DNA from: Amoeboaphelidium protococcarum
Taxonomy: Eukaryota > Aphelidiomycota > Aphelidea
Reading direction: 5' to 3'
NCBI GenBank assembly: GCA_023515745.1
Contig: JALECJ010000004.1
Coordinates: 620,001 to 684,000, forward strand
Length of the DNA stretch: 64,000 nucleotides
Below, piece by piece: positions 1 through 10,793 of this stretch (positions are counted from its first letter, which is position 1; every line of letters starts with the position of its first letter). The notes beneath the pieces were generated by a model. That model was not told where the DNA came from, did not search any database, and saw only the letters and a list, made by a program, of their open reading frames with translations. A program made the position numbers and the translations under genes.

Positions 1-236
1 GTATTGTATGGACTCACACTCAGCGCACCGTAACCATGCTGAAAGAGGCAGTGACGACAGATTTAAGGCAGCGGGACATTAGACTGAGTTCCCTCAAACA
101 CCACTGATAACTATGATTAGATAATCTGCTTCTAACAAAAATAAAAGTTTTATAGATTTTAAAAGAGTAATGATTTTCGAAATAATAACGTGTCTAATTT
201 ATCTAGCTTTTAATAACTTGGACAATAAGATCAAAT

Positions 237-3200
237 TCATTCAGAATCAGATTCTACAGTTCGGACGTTTAATTCATGCCTAGATTGACGCGTTAGTGGT
301 AGATGTTCATTGCTAGAGGTGAGTTCAATATCCAAAGATTTATCAGCTAGCTCCATTTACAGACGATCCAACATTACCGGATAGAATATTTTCCGAATCA
401 ATTTCATACAAATGACAGGGAGTGTGCTAAGTACCACGACCAGAATGATACTGAACCAAAAGGATCCATTGGAGTATAACTCAGCAATGAGGCCATGCAA
501 TTCAAAACTGGTCACCAAAGATATGAAGTATGCAAGTATGAAATACATTAGCATAGAACCCCAGATGGCAATGTGATTGTACACTGTAAAGGTGTTGGTC
601 TCAATTGCCATGGTGGCAGTCTGGATGAGGATTCCCGCTGAATAAGCAGCCATACCAATTGCGATGTAAGAACTTGACGAGGTGCCCGACTCATTAATTC
701 CCAGGCTGAACACTGCCAGAGTGATCGCCAATGTCAGAAACGAGTGACAGAATGCTCGGAATGCCCATATTCCCATAACTTTCCCAGAGAATCTATCGCC
801 AGCAATAGCAGCCTAGTATATGGAAGGGTTCTCCAGCACCACATTCTCAGGCAGGTCTTTGTCAAGACAGTAGAAGAGAATTGGAAATGCAGTAAACAGA
901 ACATTATACGAACTGAGAGCAAACGTACTAAGTAAACTTGTGCCACTGAATCCGCAGTACAGTTCATACAATGCCTATAGAGCGCCAATGAATATACTCT
1001 TATAGAAGCAGTAAAGAGCGAGATAAGCGATGCGATTATAAGAGTAACGGCCGTGTATGATAATTAATCTGACCAAGAACTGGAAACTGGTGAAGCTATA
1101 ATCGGCGGCTCTTGAAGCCTACAATCCCTCTTTACCAATTATTCCGACACCGACATGAGCATTCTAAATCATTGCCACATCATTACCACCATCACCGATA
1201 GAAAGAGTCTTGAATCCCTTCTCCTTCACCAGTCCAACAACGGCACTTTTCTAAGATGGCGTCACTCTACAGCAAACTACAGTGGCAGCTTTATTGCACA
1301 AGCTAACGAACATCTATCTCATCTCATCATCGATCAGTATCTCATTCAAAGTACCACCATCCACAACGACTGAATATATCTCGTCATCGTCCTCATTACT
1401 GTGGTGGATGATATTCTCAATAACGGGAGAAATTACGCGATTACTGGCAGCCCTGTATCTAGCGGCTGGTTTTCTTCTATCAGCAGATACTTGATCAAGA
1501 CATTGCTTCAGCTAACTAGAAACGTCAGTCTGACTGATTGTGGAAGATACAATGAACACTTTGCCATCGCCGCTGTGAGAGATAAGATTGCAGCTTTTAC
1601 CGATTTGTAAGGCAGTCTCCATCTTGTCTCCGGTGAGCATCCACACTTTCATCCCGGCATCACGGAGCATGGTAATCGTCTCCGGAACGTTATGCTAAAG
1701 TTCATCCTCAATCGCGCATATACCCAGAAATTAAAGATCCTTCTCAATCTAATCGTAAACCTTACCAACTTTCTAATCTCTATTATCAATTGAACTTTAA
1801 GCAGACTGAAGTTTAGCTGCCCATTTCTAATAATCCGAAGATGATATAAACTTTTAACCAACACAAAGAGTACGAAGTCCTTGAGACGCAAAATACTCTA
1901 AATTATTTTTGACATCTTATGGTATTCCGACACATCTGGGCAACATCATTTCATCTGCACCTTTCATGATGAGGAGAATCTGATCATCAGAAGATTGCCG
2001 AACAATTACACTCATTCGCTTCCGGTCAGAGGAGAATTCCAACACATTTAGCACTTTAAACTTTAACTTACTACCTTTGGCTTCCAAATCAATCAAATCT
2101 TTATGACGACCGCGAAACTTGTATCCAGCAAGCGAAGCTCCCAACACTAAAGCTTCTTCATCAGGAGATTATCCTTTATACACCACATCACCATCTTCAT
2201 CTTCAACCGCCGATACGGTATGGCACAATGCCAGGCCTGTCCAAAATCTAGATCCGCTATCAGTATTCTGTATGGAGGACATGCGTCCATCTCTAAGATC
2301 TACCAAATTTACACAGACAGAATCGAAAACTACACTTTTAAGTTCCATCTTATTCATAGTCAGAGTACCAGTCTTATCACTAAATACATACTGAATTTAT
2401 CCCAGATCATCTGCCAGATTAGTATTCGATGCCACCGCAGCTTATTCCCTATCTTCATCATACATTTTGAGATCCCATGCAATGAAGCATGAGGCGATAT
2501 ACTTTGAAATATCCAACGAAACCTTCAAAGATATCGGAATCATAAAGGACATGAGCAGGAGCATTCTCAGAGGTATAACTAAACCGGTGAACCAGCGGCG
2601 CCTATTCAACTGTAATTCCAAATAGTCATAATCTTCAAACTCACTCGAACTCAGAGAATTTCCAATAAATCCCATAATCACGACAATGCACAATTGCAAG
2701 ATGAATATATACCGACTGGATAAGTCAACATATCTGTCCAAATTGGTCAATTTCACTTTAGGTTTGCCCTTATTCATAGACAGCTTAGTCTCATTACCAG
2801 TATATACGGCTACACCATAAATGAACTTGGTATTCTTCAAGTGACTTCCCTGTAGCAACAGTTGATCCGGTGTAAGACTTATCACCTCAGACCCAGAGCC
2901 TGTATTGGATTAAATTTTCAACACTGAGTCAAACTAGTAAATTTACTTATTCGGAATTGAGCACTATACAGTACCACTAAATACCTTACACTTCTCAGTG
3001 TCTAATGATTAGAGCTGCAATGGGACACGCTTAACCTTCAAATCAGTCTCACCATCAATATTGGCAGTTTGAACAAAGCACACGCCATTATCAGTCAAAG
3101 CCTCGCCGTGATCATCAGTCAAAGGCTCAGCGTAGAGGAGCACCACATCACACGGGATCTCTTGCTCATTGTTCAACCTAACAATATCACCCACCATAAT

Positions 3201-3635
3201 ATCCTCGCTCTTCATCTTATCCACCACCTGACCATCCCTGATTACGGAGAACTGACGATTATTATTCTCCAAATCCATTCTATAACGCGCAACATCATCC
3301 AATGCCTCTTTAATTGCTGATATGGTAAATATAACAATAAGCGGCGCCCATGTAGTTACAGGAGATACAGGAGTGATGGCTGGAAACAATTGCAGTGATG
3401 CTATGAGAAGAAAATAGCAATTCATAAATCGACTACATTACTATTCGATAAACTAGAATATGCATGGATTACAATCTATCTTAGACTGATAAATAACAAT
3501 AATACCTGAATTATTCAAATAGATTAAGAGGGAGGAACGTGATTATACTGTATTTAGTATTGGTTACTCTATTGTTGCAGAAATCTTGATTAGATGCTTA
3601 TCGATTAACTTGTACTTCTCTAAAATCATCTCCAT
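237..3635 (-). CDS. P4-type ATPase, phospholipid flippase
   Basis: This is one uninterrupted frame of 1132 residues if TAA and TAG are read as Gln. It ends at a TGA at 237-239. The first ATG after an upstream in-frame TGA is at 3633-3635. P4-ATPases move phospholipids from the outer to the inner leaflet using ATP. The N-terminal membrane part carries the segment [10 protein letters not shown]. The actuator loop has DGET near residue 194. The phosphorylation motif DKTGTLT puts the catalytic Asp at residue 420. The hinge motif reads GDGGNDV near 814, where most relatives have GDGAND. The last 300 residues are hydrophobic membrane helices. The length fits the family (about 1100-1300). A Cdc50 partner is normally needed but none is visible here. 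Family assignment is firm; the subclass and transported lipid are not. Confidence 0.95.
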
Positions 3636-4203
3636 CTTCTAGTCTCTACTGTCGTCTGTTAAAAAGTCTATCCACCAACTATCCAGTGGAATTACTCATT
3701 CTATACTTAAAGTGTTGCAATTTTTAATACTACAAGGGGAGTAAAGATATCTAGTTCAGAGAGATGAGAGTGAAGCTTATTGTCGTTGCTAAGATCAAGT
3801 GGAACTTACTAAAGTCACAAGCGAACGACAAATTTAGGAGCGAGAGAGGCAATGTGTGTTGACGTCCAGCGAATATGAAGATCTAAATACTATATAGCAA
3901 TTGAAAACATTTCTTTTTTGCATTTAATTCAAATGTCTCTGTTGTCCTTCATGGACACTATTTTAAGAAACCACTCATTTATGAAGACTGAAGCTGGCCT
4001 ATTGTCTGAATCTGAATTCCAGCATGAGACCTTTGGCAACTGGCGGTCTTAGCGAGTTTCCCGCTTCGATCGCGCGCGATTGTTGGTCGTGTAAACCAGT
4101 CACCCATCACTAGGCCTCCTAAACAAACAATTTGTATTCGTTTGATTGACTGCGTTGGACGTGGCCCACACTTCTTTCTTGAAAAAATTGTAAACAAACG
4201 CAA
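3636..4203. other. Intergenic stretch with one small open frame
   Basis: This lies between the flippase start and the nuclease-kinase gene. A + strand frame of 70 codons runs from the ATG at 3933 to a TGA at 4143-4145. It has no family I recognise and ends 58 bases before the next start codon, so it may be a leader, a relic or chance. The segment 4035-4110 is notably GC-rich, with several CGCG steps, compared with the AT-rich surroundings. This is a plausible promoter for one or both flanking genes. Confidence 0.3.
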
Positions 4204-5778
4204 ATGACGATGGCGACCAAAGACACGCTGCTTACGCTCTTAGGAGAGATGGGATTATTCGAATTGGCTAAGAATTTGGCAACAATTCCATTTCAGTCAA
4301 TCTACGAATACTCTGTTAATGACTGGATCGAATTCGGCGCAATTCTCCTGCAAGCAAAAGCCATATATAACCACCTGCACGCCTCACCTCAGCTCGATTA
4401 TCATAATGTTGCGGCTGTTGAGCTCGTTGGTATAAATGTGTGGCCTTTACTGGAGTCTCTTCCTAAGGCAGAAGTCCTAGGAAGCGTACTGAATAGTCCT
4501 CTTCCATTTTCTTTATACGATAGCAGTTAGGATGTCTTACCTGGGATACTTAATGATCAACATAGTGCAAACGCTGTGTGTTGTTCCGAGCTAGGGCATA
4601 TTTGTGGTGGAATATTGACTATGTATAAACAACTTCCTTCTGCTACAGCTTCTGAGGATTGTTGGCACTATGTGTATGATAATTTAATTACAGCTCCTTT
4701 GAAAATGGTATCCAAATGTAGAGGAATCGAAATAGATACCTAGAGGAATTCGATAGACATTACGGGAACCACGAAGCGACTTTAGAGACCAGATTATTTG
4801 GTAATCATGGATAACCATCTCTTGGTTATGAAAGGTGAGCATAAGAGTGCTTTGGTTAATATTAGAACTTCAACGGAAGAACTGGTCCAAAAAATGTCTA
4901 GTGGTTGGAGTGTTCTGACTTATGGATCTTTAGATTACATTATTGGCTTTGCTACTGCTGGCTCTTAGATTCAGTTTTTCGCAATCACAAAAGCTCATTA
5001 GCTTGTTCCTCTTAGTAAAATATTGGACTTGAGAATCATTGACTAATGCGCTTAAATAATCAAGATAGCTGTAAATTTAGTGCGTGTTTTTGAGGTGTTC
5101 TCAAAGTACTGGCCTCCAAAGTGGGCAAACTTTTCTGTTCAAGCATACCAATCTGTCAATAGATCTGATGGCGTTGTTCTTGAATTTGGTGATTGTGATC
5201 TTGTGAAAAAGACTTCTGGATTATCATTGGAAAAACTACAGAGACTTGCTGAAATTCATGAATGCCTTAGAAGCATTCCTGGCGACGCCTAATCTTTGCA
5301 TATGATCAGAGTTTATAATTTGAAAGTTTACTCTACTACAATTCGAGCGCACCTGGGACCTTTAGGATTTCAAATTGTTCCCAAGGATTTAGGTGAACTT
5401 GTAGAGGCAATTCATTCTGTTCTCCGTGCTTTAAGCATTTGGCATTCACTTGGATGGTGTCATGGAGATATAAGATGGTCTAATATTGTGTATGTTCCTA
5501 CATCAGTTGAGAATGGATTTTGGATGTTAATTGACTTTGATCATTCCAGGAAGCCTGGGACGACTTATGTAAATTGGAACTTTCATCCAGCTACAAAATT
5601 GGGTCAGAAGCTAATACCTCTTCATGATCTAATCCAAGTGGGAAACTTGATGTCAGAAAGGCTGCATGCCGTGGATAAAGCACCAGAACTGTTGGAATTG
5701 ATGTAGCTTTTATGTGATGGTAAGATAATGAGTGCCGATGATGCATTGAAACATCGTTTGTTTAGCACTCTATATTGA
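4204..5778 (+). CDS. PD-(D/E)XK nuclease-protein kinase fusion, Crinkler-like
   Basis: A single frame of 524 residues ends in TGA. It has an N-terminal helical part, then a restriction-endonuclease-like core: Asp197 in RPDYLV and Glu212/Lys214 in GEHK, the spacing of a PD-(D/E)XK site. A kinase-like domain follows, with an ATP-lysine candidate in DLVKK, the catalytic loop HGDIRWSN at 420-427 and IDFDHS at 443-448, where DFG is replaced by DFD. REase and kinase domains joined like this are known from the C-terminal parts of Crinkler (CRN/CR-toxin) effectors of oomycetes, chytrids and other eukaryotes. No LxLFLAK-type header or signal peptide is seen. The next gene is a Fanzor relic, so this is accessory DNA. 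It could act as an effector or in conflict with selfish DNA; the role is inferred. Confidence 0.7.
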
Positions 5779-6089
5779 ATAAACTACTTTTTGTGATCTC
5801 TGAAATCCATTTTTTGTAACCAGGAAATAAAATAATAGTGTTCTTTCAATAGAGAATTTACTGAATGAGAAAACAATGGCTAGTCTACAAAGTAGGCTGG
5901 GAGGTGATGCCGCGAATTGCGCGCCGAGGGGCATTGCGGCGCTCCAACCTCGCCAGAAAGGGTTTATTTTACGATTGGCGAGTTCGGCGCTCAATATTTG
6001 CCATTACAATGACTATTGACGGAGCAAAAAGCAGTTTAAGTGGTTCTTGAGTGCTCCAGATTAAAATATTGAGCTGCTAATTGCAAACT
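5779..6089. other. Intergenic, GC-rich inverted motifs before the Fanzor relic
   Basis: This lies between the nuclease-kinase stop and the Fanzor relic. The part from about 5910 to 5990 is GC-rich and contains the inverted pair GCGCCG...CGGCGC. An in-frame run of 61 codons (5865-6050) ends in TGA directly upstream of the Fanzor frame and in the same frame. It could be decayed 5' coding sequence of the same element. I see no clear terminal repeat. Confidence 0.3.
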
Positions 6090-7690
6090 ATGGTTTAAAA
6101 TTGCTAGATGGCTGTAAAAATTGTTCGCAAAGAGTAAGAAAATTCCCCAGCTTGGCTCTTAATCTTTCGCAACATATCAAATTTTTGGCTTAAATTAGTA
6201 AACGGGGACTGGTCGTCAATACGGTCAACTGGTTTCAATATGAGACGATTTCTTTATTCCACCATCCACACACCTGTAACGCTTAGTCCGATTGACCGAG
6301 TCCTCGTCTCTACCGGATTTTGCCCTCTAAGAGCGCCATTGGTGGTCAAATTCGCCGATAACGAAGATGTGACTTTTACTACGTATGGTTATGGGTGCTC
6401 TGTCGTGGTCGAAGTTGAGAATCGCGCTTGGACTTATGCGAACAAGAAGGAAGATTTACTTACTAAACACCATAGGAAAGACGTGTCGAAGTTGAGAATC
6501 GCGCTTGGACTTATGCGAACAAGAAGGAAGATTTACTTACTAAACACCATAGGAAAGACGTGTCGAAGTTGATGTACGGTGCTGTGGCATTGGCAGACTG
6601 TGATAACTTGAATGAAAGACTGTAAAATTGTGAAAGTTTTGGAGTCGACCCTGGATAAGAGAATCCGTTAGTCTGTAGCACTGAGACCGAGGTGGATAAT
6701 TAGACAAGTATGTCAGGTGCTAAGCGCCAATTCCAGTAATCTCCTCACTTAACTGGTGTTCACTGGAGAAAATTGACTGTAGAGAAACAGTACGAGGCTG
6801 CTGAATCTAGGCTTAAGCCGGATGCCATTAAAGAGTTTGAAAGGCTCGCTTCAGAGATGGAGTCCAAGGTGGAGTATGTAGCATTGTATAAGCGGTACTT
6901 TGCAGAAATTTTTGAATATTATAACAGAGCTTTTTCATAGAGTCTGGCGTTTAAGGAAGTTTTTGGCACGGCAATCTGCGTATGATAGAGTCCTCAATCA
7001 CATACTTAATGGACGGGAATACCAAGTATTCCACAGGGGAATGATGCTGCCCGCACCAAGTAGTCTGTAAATTTTTAACGGCTGCAAAGAGCGCGTTATG
7101 GTAAGATGTTGGATCCTACTGTGCCTGTTGGTAAGAGGCCAAAGCCACCAGTTATTGGATATGGGAATGCTGGAGTTAAGCATATGAAGAAACACCCTCC
7201 TGTCCCGGTTCGAGGATTTGCGTACAAGATGAGTCAGCACGCGTTGGTGGTAATGATTCCTGAATACTGCACTACAAAGCTTCATGCCAATTGCCATCAC
7301 GAGCTGCACATGCATGATATGTCTGTAAACCGTTGTAATCATACAAAGAAGCTGAGGATGCCGCCGGACCGCGATCGTGTCGATGACCGTGGTGTAGTTA
7401 AACTTCGGCGCCCTGTGTTCTGGTGTATAAATCAAAAAGGATAACAATTGCATGATGCGTCAAATTGTCCTAATCGGGAGCAAAAATTGGTTTAGTCTAG
7501 GATTGGAATTTGTCAGAATTGCCGAGTTTAAGATGAACCTGTTTTTGTGGATCGGGATGTGAATGCATCCTGTGGTATGAAGCAAGTCTTAGTATTTTAT
7601 GCTGATAATCATAAAAGGCCCAACTGGAATTAACGTCGCGTCGTAGGACACACCCAAACTATACAAGGATTCGATGCCTCTTTTTCTTGA
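6090..7690 (+). pseudogene. Decayed Fanzor (eukaryotic TnpB-like RNA-guided nuclease)
   Basis: The conceptual product shows the RuvC-like parts of Fanzor/TnpB proteins. These are GVDPG near 6640 (first catalytic Asp), PPVIGYGNAG near 7145, IPEYCTTKLHANCHH near 7255 (catalytic Glu followed by a degenerate TSKxCxxC zinc-ribbon start), CQNCR near 7520 and VDRDVNAS near 7545 (last catalytic Asp). It is broken twice. A 77-bp tandem duplication (6408-6561) shifts the frame, and a TGA lies at 6983-6985. Outside these two lesions the frame is open to the TGA at 7688-7690. Fanzors are transposon-linked, RNA-guided DNA nucleases. No associated RNA or transposon end could be defined. The start is uncertain (6090 or 6108). 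The C-terminal half is the firm part of the call. Confidence 0.72.
6408..6572. repeat. 77-bp perfect tandem duplication inside the Fanzor relic
   Basis: Bases 6408-6484 are repeated exactly at 6485-6561, and 11 further bases (6562-6572) start a third copy. The period is 77, not a multiple of three, so the second copy is out of frame. Removing one copy restores the reading frame. The copies are identical, so the duplication is recent relative to the decay of the gene, or it is an assembly artefact. Confidence 0.95.
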
Positions 7691-8005
7691 AGGATGAATT
7701 ACCTTGTATTGGAATAAAATAGGATCGAAGCATCCGAAATGTATCGTTACCATGGATTTTTTCACCATATTGCGTTAAAGTTTATGCACAACAAAAGGTT
7801 GATTTAATTATGCACTGACTTTGAGATTAACGATTATGCATTAGCTGTACTCTTGCATGCAGTACGGCTAAATCGGAGCGCGCGCAAAAATTAGATGATC
7901 ATCGTTGCTTTCGGTACGCGCTACTTTTCAGACGAAAATAATAATAATAATCTAATTTCGTCACCTTTTAACTGATATAGTAAATTATAAATTTATTACG
8001 ATAAC
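7691..8005. other. Intergenic between Fanzor relic and malate dehydrogenase
   Basis: This stretch holds no gene I can support. It contains a short inverted pair around 7850-7870 (GTAC...GCATGCAGTAC) and a CG-rich patch at 7877-7886. The last 60 bases are AT-rich, as in a promoter just before the malate dehydrogenase start. Confidence 0.4.
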
Positions 8006-9069
8006 ATGAACAGCTTAGTATTCAAGAGAACTTTGGCAGCTGCAAGCGGCGTAAGTTTTATAGTGCTAAATCTCTGAATTTTATAACCATATTATATAAC
8101 ACCATGTTAATAATAATGTAGCCAAGCAAGTATAAGGTTTCCGTTCTGGGTGCCAGCGGTGGTATTGGTTAGCCTCTGTCGCTTCTGTTGAAGTAGTCTC
8201 CATACATTTCGCACCTCTCGCTGTATGACATTGTCAATACTCCTGGTGTGGCTGCAGACTTGTCCCATATCAACACCGGCGCCAAGGTTACCGGACACAA
8301 GGGAGACGCGGAGTTGAGTAAGGCTCTGGAAGGCTGCGATGTGGTCGTTATTCCAGCGGGAGTTCCTCGTAAGCCTGGTATGACGCGCGATGACTTGTTC
8401 AACATCAATGCATCCATTGTTAAAAACTTGGCATCCAAGATTGCTGAGGTTTGTCCTGAGGCTTTCACTCTGGTCATCTCGAATCCGGTCAACTCTACCG
8501 TGCCTATCGTCGCTGAGACTTTCAAGAAGTTTGGTACTTACAATCCTAGACGCGTTTTCGGTGTCACGACTCTGGATGTGGTCCGTGCCAATACCTTTGT
8601 CGGTGAGATGAGACAGGCTGATCCTACCAAGGTGAAGATTACTGTAGTGGGTGGCCACTCTGGTCCTACTATTGTGCCATTGTTGAGCCAGTCTGGATTC
8701 TCTTTCAGCCAGTCTGAAGTCGAGGCTCTGACCAAGCGTATCCAGTATGGTGGTGATGAAGTTGTGAAGGCCAAGGATGGTGCCGGAAGTGCTACTCTGT
8801 CAATGGCTTATGCTGGTGCCAATTTTACTACATCTCTGCTGCGTGCTCTGGGTGGAGAACGCGGTATTGTTGAACCAACCTTTGTTGAATCCAATGTTAT
8901 GCCTGAAGTTCCATACTTTTCATCCAATGTTGAGCTGGCTGTCGGCGGTGTTGGTAAGATTCATCCTGTGGGTCAGGTGAATGCCTATGAGTAAAAGTTG
9001 CTGGATGCTTGTATTCCAGAGCTGAAGAAGAATATCTAGAAGGGTATCGACTTTGCCAAAAATAACTGA
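8006..9069 (+). CDS. MDH2: Mitochondrial malate dehydrogenase
   Basis: This enzyme interconverts malate and oxaloacetate with NAD in the TCA cycle. There are two exons, 8006-8050 and 8122-9069; the intron 8051-8121 starts GTAAGT and ends ATGTAG. The product has 330 residues. The first 15 are basic and hydroxylated with no acids, as in a mitochondrial import signal, and are followed by the Rossmann motif GASGGIGQ. The sequence [13 protein letters not shown] gives the substrate-binding Arg loop, GGHSG holds the catalytic His, and the length is normal. This gene is a clean proof of the code: the Gln of GGIGQP is TAG, and TAA and TAG occur near the C-terminus before the TGA stop. Confidence 0.97.
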
Positions 9070-9218
9070 GATCTTGACCTTTACGTTATTTGGCAGTTGA
9101 ACTACAGTAATCATGACTCTTAAGATTTGAAAATCATCATTTTACATCATTTTTTATAACTTTTGAATGTATTAATTATTAAAAATTTCAATTTATTATT
9201 ACTCAGAAATTGCATCAT

Positions 9219-10758
9219 TCAATTTAAATTCATCAATTCATTAAGCACGTTGGAAGAGTCAAGACGCAGCGCATAGTTCTGCTCCCAAGCCATCGCGATT
9301 ACTCTTTTTAAACCTTCCACGCGGACGTCCTAGATCTACTCAACGATAGCCAGTCTTCCGCCATTGACCACTTGATAGCTAATCTCATCTTTAGGAAATC
9401 CTTCCCACGCAGTTTGCCTATTGAGCAATTCAGCCATGATGACCGCACCGGCAAAGACATCGCGTTTAGCTCTATGTATATCCAGCACAGGCTCTTTCAA
9501 CAGAACCTCAGGAGCAGAATAGCTCAGCGTCTATCCCTGCAATGCATTCCAGTCCAAACCTGCAACTGCCATCGAACTTCCCAACACAGTACATATACCA
9601 AAGTCTGTTAAGCATACTCTGAGTTGACCAGAAGACGTATCAATCAGATAATTACTTGCCTTAATATCATTATGCACAACACCGGCAGAATGCAAAATAT
9701 TGATGGCAGCGAATATATCAATAGAAAGCGATTTAACCACATCATACGTCCATGGCAAATCCTGCACTAAAGAGCATTTACCAGTGATCAAGCCATTCAG
9801 TGAGCCATGAGGATAATGAAACATAACTATGACCATCCGGTTGATATCAAAGCCAGCAAGTTTGGCAATATGAGCACTCTCTCTGAAGCGCCACATCAAA
9901 GCAACCTCTTACTGGAAAGCAGGCAAATTAGCATTGGAATTACTGTACTTTCCAACAAACATCTGACGCTCAAAAGGCTTTATTGGGTGAGTAGCCGGAA
10001 CGGACAGCATCTCCACAAGCCAAATAGAGCCCTGACCACCTGAAAAGAGTTAAGAATTAGGAACTTGCCTAAAGTTTAAGCCTTCCACCAACTAAAGGAA
10101 ACCTGGAATAGAGATTTCGTAGGATGATGGCAGCATAGTTGTACCTTGCATAGCAGTTGATACCATTGGAGTAATCATTGTGCTTCCAGTGTAAGTTTGA
10201 GATCTTGTGTTATTTGCAGAATATGCAAGCTTGCTCGTTACTTTATGAGTACGATGCATCTTATAACGGAATATCAGGCCCAGCACACAGAACATAACCA
10301 CAAATATACCGGCACCTATTGCTGCCATAGAAGTGATGAAACTGCTACTCACAGTGTTTGCGCTGGTTCCAGATAGATCGTTGTTGCTATTTACTGATGT
10401 AGTAACGGAAACAGCAGTAGACTTCGCGTCATGCCAAGACCAACCAAACGCTACAGAGGTGCCAGAACTCATTGATTAAGTGGAGGTGGATTAGGAGTGA
10501 GTAGGAGTAGATGGAGTCACGGACGTAGTGGTGATAACTGCAGTGGTAGAACTTGTAACCATCACCGTAGCAGTTGATATTGTAGTAGGCACAGCAGTTG
10601 TCGTTGTGGTGATAGTCGTGGTAGTCGTAGTCGTGGTAGTAGTAGTAGTCGTAGTAGTCGTAGTACTTGTTGTCGTGGTTGTAGTTGGCGTACTAGTAGT
10701 AGTTGTAGTAGTCGTGGTAGTAGTGGGCGTAGTGGTGGTGGTAGTTGTTGTTGTCGTT

Positions 10759-10793
<35 letters not shown>

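Noticed and set aside
6998-7453. A 151-codon frame on the - strand over the Fanzor relic
   Set aside because: Antisense shadow; the + strand carries the conserved motifs.
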